Shown here in pieces: positions 6,551 through 12,076 of a stretch of DNA of 12,076 nt; the stretch's first letter is position 1, and each line of letters begins with the position of its first letter. The stretch lies in the NCBI GenBank assembly GCA_027622495.1, contig JAQBYL010000083.1, positions 1 to 12,076 of the forward strand, given 5' to 3'. Both the position numbers and the translations under genes were made by a program. The notes under the pieces were generated by a model. That model was given only the letters and a program-made list of their open reading frames with translations, made no database searches and had not been told where the DNA came from. This DNA comes from Pseudomonadota bacterium (GTDB lineage Bacteria > Pseudomonadota > Gammaproteobacteria > Pseudomonadales > Azotimanducaceae).

Positions 6551-7546
6551 CTATCTGCCGAGCAGCATGCCGAGCAGCCTTTGCCCTTGATCAGAATCCA
6601 CCCTTCGCTCGGTGAAATATTCCACGTGGGTGTCATCGTTCCCCTCGGGATGCAGGCGAATCCCCCATAGCGGTCTGATCTCGTTGGGAAGGGCTGAATA
6701 ACGCACATCGACCACCTCGTTCGCCGACTGCACCGCCAGGTAGTCATTCGAAAACCAGCGAAAACGCTCAACATCTCTCGCCTGTGTGCTGGATGCCTGC
6801 AGCCAGGGCAGATGGCGGCTGATGTCCAGCTTCTCCGCACTCGCACCTGGATAAACACTAACCTTCAGACCAGTACGAATGGCATCGACATGGAACACGC
6901 CCTGATGTTCATAAACCACCTTCCAGACCAGAAGGTTGGCAAAACCCGGCTTGGCTTCCAGCCTCACCGGCGTATGACCACGACTCTGAGCCAGCTCCCA
7001 ACCTGCAGTTTCAGCCCGTTGATTCTGCAGAACACCTAACAAGAGATAACACACTCCCCAGATCAGACCGACACCGGTCCAGCGCGCTGACCGGCGAACA
7101 AACGCCAGCAACACACACAGAACAAGAGGCACCGAAAACAACGGATCAATAACCGAAACCACATTCCAGGCAATGCGCATATCGCTGAATGGCCAGAACA
7201 ACAGGGTGCCGTAAGTGGTGCAGGCATCGAGAAGGCCGTGACTTGCGTAACCCAACACGCAGAACAGATAAACCTCACGAAAGCGCATGCGCCGACGGAC
7301 AAAGAAATAAAATGCCCCTGCACAGATCAAGGCACCAAAAGGGATGAAAGCCAACGCGTGGGTGAAATGGCGGTGGTACTCAAGAAACAGCAGCGGATCC
7401 GTCGACGATTGAATCAGCACATCCAGATCTGCAGCCATTCCGGATAAGGCGCCAATGACGCTGGCATCGCGTACGCGCTGCCAGCGTCTGCCGTTACCCG
7501 CCTGAGCGAACGCACTGCCTAACGCACCTTGGGTAATCGGGTCCAA
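6551..7546 (-). CDS. Membrane-bound metal-dependent hydrolase, YdjM type (PF04307)
   Basis: This 331-residue protein starts MDPITQGALGSAFAQ, the usual start of the family, and continues GALSGMAADLDVLI and FLEYHRHFTHAL; D40, D42, H58, H60 and H63 form the putative metal cluster, with GYASHGLLDACTTYG adding His and Asp. Four to five hydrophobic segments lie between about residues 62 and 180, followed by a soluble C-terminal domain of about 140 residues. E. coli YdjM is SOS-regulated, but no LexA box is seen here. The start is TTG at 7546-7544: family alignment begins there and an in-frame TGA stands four codons upstream, so no longer protein is possible. GAG nine bases before the TTG may serve as ribosome site. 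The substrate is unknown. The last codons contain a short direct repeat (GCCGAGCAGC twice on the plus strand). Confidence 0.88.
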   Translation of the reverse strand: MDPITQGALGSAFAQAGNGRRWQRVRDASVIGALSGMAADLDVLIQSSTDPLLFLEYHRHFTHALAFIPFGALICAGAFYFFVRRRMRFREVYLFCVLGYASHGLLDACTTYGTLLFWPFSDMRIAWNVVSVIDPLFSVPLVLCVLLAFVRRSARWTGVGLIWGVCYLLLGVLQNQRAETAGWELAQSRGHTPVRLEAKPGFANLLVWKVVYEHQGVFHVDAIRTGLKVSVYPGASAEKLDISRHLPWLQASSTQARDVERFRWFSNDYLAVQSANEVVDVRYSALPNEIRPLWGIRLHPEGNDDTHVEYFTERRVDSDQGQRLLGMLLGR

Positions 7547-7561
7547 ATCTTCATCTCAGCT

Positions 7562-7606
7562 GGTATCGGAGCGTTGATACCTGGTTTGGCGGCTGCTAGT
7601 CAAACC
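7562..7606. repeat. Two adjacent inverted repeats in the leader of the YdjM-type gene
   Basis: GGTATC (7562-7567) pairs with GATACC (7576-7581) across 8 bases, and GGTTTG (7583-7588) pairs with CAAACC (7601-7606) across 12. They sit 16-60 bases upstream of the TTG start, in the 89-base gap behind the reductase gene. An operator pair or a leader hairpin is possible; neither has a T-run. Six-base arms can arise by chance. Confidence 0.3.
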
Positions 7607-7635
7607 GTGATTTCGTCTGGCGTTTAGTCGGCACC

Positions 7636-8523
7636 CTAGTACACCTCCAGCATACAACGCCTGCCTGGTTTACCATTCGTGTCGATATACGGCTCCGCCA
7701 CCGCATGCCGGGTAAGACAACTGAACAACCCCTGCTGCATGCCCTGGATGCCACACAGGTAGATCAGGGTGCGCTCGTTGCGAAGCATTGGCTTGAATGT
7801 GGGCATATTGCGGTCGATCAAGGCGTCTACGTACAGATGCTGATCTTCCCGCGAGATCGCAACATGATAGTTGAAGTTGGCGTGCTTCCGCGCGAGCTCG
7901 ACAAACAAGTCATCGTACAGAAGATCAGTGGTGTAAGGCACGCCCATAACCAGTTCAATCCGACTGGTTGTAGGGCGCGGCCCCATCAGCATCTCCATCA
8001 CCATGCCTCGAAACGGCGCAATACCGGTGCCAGTGGCAATCAGAAGGTAGTCATGCGCATCCACGTCTTCAGGAAGCAGAAACCTCTTTCCTTGAGGTCC
8101 ACTCAACGCCACCCGGTCGCCGGGTTGAAGATCGCACAGATAATTACTGCATACCCCAAGGAACAGGGTGTGCCTCCCGGCCACATCGCCCTTTCTCTGT
8201 GGTCTGGTTTCGTCGATCAGACGCTTTGGTGTGGTGGATATCCAACACCCGCTGCCGTCCTCACCGGAGGTCGGGCAGGCAATCGAATACAGACGGGGTT
8301 TATGCGCTTTGCCGTTTTCGTCAACCCCGGGAGCGATCACACCAAACGACTGACCCGCTCGAAAGCAACCTTGCAAAGGGGTTCCGCTGACATCCAGAAC
8401 CGTGTGCCGTACAAAGTTTGCAGATTTTCCCCGCATGGCACTTTCGTTGGACACAACGCTCGCCATCACCGGCGCCTTGGGCCGCACCAGATTCATGCTC
8501 ACCTGGGGAAAAACAATATTCAC
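7636..8523 (-). CDS. Plant-type ferredoxin-NADP(+) reductase
   Basis: This 295-residue FAD enzyme moves electrons between NADP(H) and a ferredoxin. Motifs in order: RLYS at residues 77-80 (FAD), GVCSNYLCDLQPGD at 123-136 (FAD phosphate side), SGPQGKRFLLP at 141-151, ATGTGIAPFRG at 163-173 (NADP pyrophosphate), LVMGVPYTTDLLYDD at 191-205 and YLCGIQGMQQGL near 255-266, ending in an aromatic Tyr295 that stacks on the flavin in plant-type enzymes. No 2Fe-2S domain is attached, so a separate ferredoxin is needed, and none is visible nearby. No signal peptide. The first possible start is GTG at 8523; a later ATG (residue 10, at 8496) would lose nothing conserved. The gene is divergent from the CoA-transferase gene with about 100 bases between, where they may share control. 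Confidence 0.92.
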   Translation of the reverse strand: MNIVFPQVSMNLVRPKAPVMASVVSNESAMRGKSANFVRHTVLDVSGTPLQGCFRAGQSFGVIAPGVDENGKAHKPRLYSIACPTSGEDGSGCWISTTPKRLIDETRPQRKGDVAGRHTLFLGVCSNYLCDLQPGDRVALSGPQGKRFLLPEDVDAHDYLLIATGTGIAPFRGMVMEMLMGPRPTTSRIELVMGVPYTTDLLYDDLFVELARKHANFNYHVAISREDQHLYVDALIDRNMPTFKPMLRNERTLIYLCGIQGMQQGLFSCLTRHAVAEPYIDTNGKPGRRCMLEVY

Positions 8524-8622
8524 ACTGGTTACCCGAAAATTTGCCCGACACGGATGAGTTTCGCTTTAAGCATAGCTGATTCAGGCATACTGTGGTCGAG
8601 GGACTGTTCATGAGGGAGAAGA

Positions 8623-9948
8623 ATGAACTGGCAAGATCAATGCGGTGAAAAGCTGGTGAGCATCGAGCACGCAGTCGGCACCATCCAGTCGGGCCATGTG
8701 GTGCACGTCGCACCCTATTCAACAACACCGCACAGCCTGTGCGAGGCGTTAAAAACCAGAGCAGTCAAGCGCGATATCAGCAATGTGCGCATCGATCATC
8801 CAGCCGCATTCACCTCCTGGACCGCGCCAGAGCTCAACGGCGCGTTCAAGCTTTACGACAACTACGCAACGCCGCCGAACCGGCAGGCCTGTCACGCCGG
8901 AGAGATGGAGTATCTGCCGGTGGGCATCTGGCAGAGCTACGAAATCCCACCCGGTTTTCATCAGAACCCCGATGTGTTCATGGTGCCGGTCTCACCGCCC
9001 GACAAGCACGGCTTCTGCAGCTTCGGCCACGGCGTGTGGCTGTCGCGAACTGTTGCGAGCAAATCCAAACGGATCATCGCCGAGGTGTGTCCGGGCTTTA
9101 TCCGCACCGGGGGCGAAAACTTCATCCACGTGAGTCAGATCGATCTGTTCGTTGAGCGAATTCCAACAGGAACCAGCTTTGAGGTCCCTGCACCCAGTGG
9201 GGAAGAAGTCGATGTGGTAGACACGATCAGCACACTGGTTGCTTCTGAACTGGTGAACGATGGAGATACTATCCAGATGGGTGTCGGCACCGTTTCTGCG
9301 GCGCTCGCGCACTATCTGGATTTCCGCAACGATCTGGGCATTCAGACCGAGCTCATCACCGGTGGTGTGGTCGACCTGGTTGACAAGGGCGTGGTGACCG
9401 GCAAGTACAAAACCCTGCACCCCTATAAGGTTGTTGGGAGTGCCTGCGTGGCCCTGGACGCCGAAGAACTCGGACGTATAAACGAACATCCGAATTTCGA
9501 ACTCTACGATTTCGGCCACACCGACGATCTGCGTCGCCTGATCCAGCAGAAAAATTTCGTAGCCGTGAACAACACGCTGTGCGTCGATCTAACCGGTCAG
9601 GTGTGCGCCGAGGCCCTGGATCATCGACCCTACTCCGGTGTCGGTGGGCAGACGGTGTTCATGCTTGCAGGCGCGTACTCAGACGGTGGCAAATCGATCA
9701 GTGTTCTACCCTCAAGTTCGGTTCCCACCACAACCGGAACGCGGGTCTCACGTATTGTTCCCACGCTTGGCGCAGGAGCAGCGGTTACAGTACCCAGGAC
9801 CTACGTCGACTACGTTGTGACAGAACATGGGATTGCGCAACTCAAGGGCAAATCCATCAAACAGAGAGCCCGCCTTCTCGCCGAGATTGCCCATCCGGAC
9901 TTCCGCGAAGAACTCACCAGCGCGGCAAGGCGTATGTATGGAGGCTGA
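8623..9948 (+). CDS. CoA-transferase / acetyl-CoA hydrolase family protein (4-hydroxybutyrate CoA-transferase-like)
   Basis: This 441-residue cytoplasmic enzyme should move CoA between an acyl-CoA and an organic acid. Two alpha/beta halves are visible. The first contains VFMVPVSPPDKHGFCSFGHG (about 118-137) and IIAEV. The second starts with TISTLVASELVNDGDTIQMG (201-220), has QTELITGGVVDLVDKGVVTG (241-260), VDLTGQVCAE (321-330), YSGVGGQ, GGKSISVLPSSS, SRIVPTLGAGAAVTVPR, VTEHGIAQLKGKS and IAHPDFREEL. E243 in the T-E-L segment aligns with the H-S-E-M position I take as the catalytic Glu of the 4-hydroxybutyrate enzyme; this mapping is from memory. Departures from the usual family text (ITGG for SDG, Cys320 before VDLTGQV) suggest a divergent subgroup, so the acid partner is open. 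Length matches the family (about 430-440). ATG at 8623 has GAGGGAG closely upstream. Confidence 0.9.
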   Translation: MNWQDQCGEKLVSIEHAVGTIQSGHVVHVAPYSTTPHSLCEALKTRAVKRDISNVRIDHPAAFTSWTAPELNGAFKLYDNYATPPNRQACHAGEMEYLPVGIWQSYEIPPGFHQNPDVFMVPVSPPDKHGFCSFGHGVWLSRTVASKSKRIIAEVCPGFIRTGGENFIHVSQIDLFVERIPTGTSFEVPAPSGEEVDVVDTISTLVASELVNDGDTIQMGVGTVSAALAHYLDFRNDLGIQTELITGGVVDLVDKGVVTGKYKTLHPYKVVGSACVALDAEELGRINEHPNFELYDFGHTDDLRRLIQQKNFVAVNNTLCVDLTGQVCAEALDHRPYSGVGGQTVFMLAGAYSDGGKSISVLPSSSVPTTTGTRVSRIVPTLGAGAAVTVPRTYVDYVVTEHGIAQLKGKSIKQRARLLAEIAHPDFREELTSAARRMYGG

Positions 9949-10011
9949 TCGATCAATATTTCGGGCGTACAATGGTGCGCTCGACATCCACAACCGCGAA
10001 GGTGAAACGTC

Positions 10012-11196
10012 ATGAACGCACCCGCCACCGCCCGGATTTTCCCCGACGTACAGATCGTTGACAGTGACACCCACTGGAGCGAGCCCCACGATCTGTGGAC
10101 CAGCCTTGCACCTGCCAAATACCGGGATCTGGTACCACAGATCAAACAACACAACGGCAAGACCGTCTGGGTGGTCAATGGCGACATCCCCATTGCAGGT
10201 AACTCCGCTGTTTCGGCCATTCTGCCGGACGGCGGCAAGATGCTCGGCCTGCGCTTTCTGCGCGCCGACATCGATCGGGTGCACGCGGCTTCCTATGACT
10301 GCGATGCGCGCCTGGAAATGATGGATTCCCTGGGCATCAGCCATGGCATCGTCTATCCCAACGTCGGCGGCTTCGGCAACCAGAATTTCCTGCGGATCGA
10401 AGACAAGAATCTGCGCATCGCCTGTGTGCAGATTTACAACGACTGGATGCGCGATCTGCAGACACGCTCCGGTGATCGAATTCTGCCCATGGCGATGGTG
10501 CCGTGGTGGGACATCCAGGCGGCTATCAAAGAGGTGGAACGCTCGCACGCAGCGGGGGCCCGCGGCATCGTCATGTGCTCCAACCCGCACGACTCCGGCA
10601 TGCCGAACTTCGCACAGCCGGAATGGCGCGGGTTCTGGGAAGTCTGCGAGGCACTCAGCATGCCGATCAATTTTCACATCGGGGCCTCCTCTGGCGACAT
10701 CGACTGGTCCGGGTCGGTGCCCTACGACACCTGGTCCGGCGACGTAAAGCTGTCGTTGGGGGGCGCCGCCATTTTTCTGGGTCAACTGAGGTGGCTCGCC
10801 AACCTGCTGGTCAGCGATGTGCCGGAGCGCTACCCGAATCTCAAGTTCGTGTCGGTCGAAAGCGGTATCGGCTGGTTGCCGTTCCTGCTCGAAGCCCTGG
10901 ACTACCAGTTTGGTGAGACTGCGCCCGAGCACCTGGCACATCTGTCGATGAAGCCATCCGAATACTTCAAGCGTCAGTTTTATGGCTGCTTCTGGTTTGA
11001 GTCACGAACCCTCGGGTCTGCGATTGAGGCGCTGGGGGCAAGCCAGGTGATGTTCGAGACCGACTTCCCACATCCCACCTGCCTGTATCCCGACAGCGCA
11101 AGCCGGGTGCAGGAAGCGATCGGCCATCTGGATCCCGGGGTGCAACGGATGATCCTGCGTGATAACGCAGCCAAACTGTATGGGATCGACCGGTAA
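10012..11196 (+). CDS. Amidohydrolase family protein (PF04909, ACMSD/decarboxylase-like)
   Basis: This 394-residue cytoplasmic protein belongs to the metal-dependent amidohydrolase group that includes aminocarboxymuconate-semialdehyde and related decarboxylases or hydrolases. VDSDTHWSEP at residues 16-24 replaces the common D-x-H-x-x-x-P start and keeps D19 and H21. H222 in INFHIGAS is the next ligand; ESGIGWLPFLLEALDY and FETDFPHP with D351 and H354 near the C-terminus complete the site, and the terminal RMILRDNAAKLYGID is typical of the family. Many members from hydrocarbon- or steroid-using bacteria are annotated only at family level, and the substrate is not evident. ATG at 10012 has AAGGTGA upstream. 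It follows the CoA-transferase stop by 63 bases on the same strand, so co-transcription is likely. No terminator is seen after it. Confidence 0.93.
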   Translation: MNAPATARIFPDVQIVDSDTHWSEPHDLWTSLAPAKYRDLVPQIKQHNGKTVWVVNGDIPIAGNSAVSAILPDGGKMLGLRFLRADIDRVHAASYDCDARLEMMDSLGISHGIVYPNVGGFGNQNFLRIEDKNLRIACVQIYNDWMRDLQTRSGDRILPMAMVPWWDIQAAIKEVERSHAAGARGIVMCSNPHDSGMPNFAQPEWRGFWEVCEALSMPINFHIGASSGDIDWSGSVPYDTWSGDVKLSLGGAAIFLGQLRWLANLLVSDVPERYPNLKFVSVESGIGWLPFLLEALDYQFGETAPEHLAHLSMKPSEYFKRQFYGCFWFESRTLGSAIEALGASQVMFETDFPHPTCLYPDSASRVQEAIGHLDPGVQRMILRDNAAKLYGIDR

Positions 11197-11232
11197 CGCC
11201 CCAATCCCGTTTGAATAAGCAATAATTGCCGC

Positions 11233-11331
11233 ATGCTTCATGGCGATCTGACAGATCTTGCGCAATTGTTGAGCGTGCGCCCGGCCATCGCGACCGTTAC
11301 CCAGGAAATACTCATGCGGCCCGCCAGATGA
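11233..11331 (+). CDS. Possible 32-codon leader or small gene overlapping the helicase start
   Basis: ATG at 11233 opens 32 codons (MLHGDLTDLAQLLSVRPAIA and on) that end at TGA 11329-11331. This TGA overlaps the helicase ATG (11328-11330) as ATGA, the usual arrangement for translational coupling, while the helicase start itself has no clear ribosome site. That is the only support. The small frame also lacks a good ribosome site and its product is not recognised. It may be a leader peptide or chance. Confidence 0.3.
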   Translation: MLHGDLTDLAQLLSVRPAIATVTQEILMRPAR

Positions 11332-12076
11332 ATGCGCTGCAAAGCTTCGACCCGGCAGTTCGAGCCTGGTTTGAAACCAGTTTCAACGCGCCGACACAGG
11401 TGCAAAGTGCAAGCTGGCCAATCATCAACCAGGGCAAACATGTTCTGATCACCGCCCCCACCGGCAGTGGTAAAACACTGACGGCATTTCTGATCGCCAT
11501 CGACCGGTTCGTTCGCGGCGACTGGCAACCGGGGCGCACCCGGGTGCTGTATGTCTCGCCTCTCAAAGCGCTGAACAACGACATCCAGCGCAACCTGCTG
11601 GGTCCACTTGCAGAAATGCGCGAACAGGGCATCGCACCAGCGCTTTCGGTGCAGGTGCGGTCAGGCGATACATCACAAGGCGATCGCCAGCGCATGCTGC
11701 GCAAACCGCCGGACATCCTGATCACAACCCCTGAGAGTCTGAACCTGCTGCTGACAACCGACAAAGGTCGTCACGCGTGTTCGACGGTGGAAACCGTGAT
11801 TCTCGACGAGGCCCATGCGCTGGTCGACAACCGGCGCGGCGTAACCCTCATGACGGCGGTGGAACGTCTGGCCTGGATTGCGGGTGAGTTTCAGCGCATT
11901 GCCCTTTCTGCAACCGTCCGGCCCCTTGAAGCGGTGGCCGCCTATATCGCCGGGGCAGATGAACAGGGGACCGATCGGCCCATCGAGATCATCAGTGACA
12001 AGTCAGCCAAAGTGATCGACTTCCGGGTGCGTTTTCCTGAAGAAACCCGTGACGCGATCGCCAACGGTAAAAAGAT
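11328..12076 (+). CDS. Lhr-like DEAH-box helicase, N-terminal part (runs off the right edge)
   Basis: The visible 249 codons are the first RecA-like domain of a superfamily 2 ATP-dependent DNA helicase of the Lhr (large helicase-related) group. Motifs in order: FNAPTQVQSASW (Q-motif region, about 19-30), APTGSGKT at 43-50 (Walker A), YVSPLKALNNDIQRNL (motif Ia, ending near 85), TTPESLNLLL (Ib), DEAH at 160-163 (motif II) and SAT at 194-196 (motif III). The order and the SPLKALNND wording point to Lhr rather than RecQ or DEAD RNA helicases. Lhr proteins are usually 800-1500 residues and act in DNA repair; domain 2, the winged helix and any C-terminal part lie outside. ATG at 11328 fits the family start MxxLxxFxPAVxxWF. 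The preceding amidohydrolase ends 131 bases upstream, and a tiny frame overlaps the start. Confidence 0.93.
   Translation, partial: MNALQSFDPAVRAWFETSFNAPTQVQSASWPIINQGKHVLITAPTGSGKTLTAFLIAIDRFVRGDWQPGRTRVLYVSPLKALNNDIQRNLLGPLAEMREQGIAPALSVQVRSGDTSQGDRQRMLRKPPDILITTPESLNLLLTTDKGRHACSTVETVILDEAHALVDNRRGVTLMTAVERLAWIAGEFQRIALSATVRPLEAVAAYIAGADEQGTDRPIEIISDKSAKVIDFRVRFPEETRDAIANGKK

Noticed and set aside
6557..6580. Tandem GCCGAGCAGC repeat
   Set aside because: It is coding sequence for a repeated Leu-Leu-Gly at the end of the YdjM-type protein; not a repeat element.
7705..8613. 302-codon plus-strand frame
   Set aside because: Antisense to the ferredoxin reductase, which has all its cofactor motifs; no family resemblance in the plus-strand product.
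9580..9582. Cys320 of the CoA-transferase as loss of the catalytic Glu, making a dead enzyme
   Set aside because: The catalytic Glu of this family more likely corresponds to E243 in the T-E-L segment, which is present.
9748..10941. 397-codon minus-strand frame
   Set aside because: It is antisense to the C-terminus of the CoA-transferase and most of the amidohydrolase, both well supported by motifs. Its composition is that of a shadow frame in GC-rich coding DNA.

Overview
The window looks like a chromosomal segment of a free-living gammaproteobacterium, perhaps marine or from soil. The clues are a GC content in the mid to high fifties by eye, a LexA box identical in its 16-base core to the Escherichia coli SOS consensus, and a scattered set of oxidative and CoA-linked catabolic genes. 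No phage, transposon, CRISPR or RNA gene is visible. I do not recognise the species.

Left part (1-815): the start of a leftward gene runs off the window edge behind a perfect LexA box. To its right lies the decayed remnant of a TauD/TfdA-family 2-oxoglutarate dioxygenase gene, with a stop codon inside it and its middle missing. Leftward genes follow (816-3606): a small potassium-channel-like protein overlapping the end of an AI-2E-transporter-family membrane protein, so the two are probably translated together, and a secreted protein of unknown function.

Middle (3607-7546): an aldo/keto reductase on the plus strand converges on a small cupin protein on the minus strand. Then comes about 500 bases of decayed or empty DNA. 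Next is a composite locus in which a Tat-type, cysteine-dioxygenase-like cupin has lost its C-terminus and abuts, out of frame, the C-terminal half of a group 1 truncated hemoglobin. A membrane-bound metal-dependent hydrolase of the YdjM type follows.

Right part (7636-12076): a plant-type ferredoxin-NADP reductase is divergent from a CoA-transferase of the 4-hydroxybutyrate/acetate type. The CoA-transferase is followed on the same strand by an amidohydrolase of the PF04909 type. This trio could serve oxidation of an organic acid or ring compound, but no oxygenase partner is in the window. The right edge holds the start of an Lhr-like DEAH helicase, preceded by a tiny overlapping reading frame.

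Most of the window is ordinary chromosome. The parts most worth a second look are the cupin/hemoglobin junction, the perfect LexA box, and the gene decay on both sides of the otherwise intact 816-5213 block. I did not find a convincing new multi-gene system.
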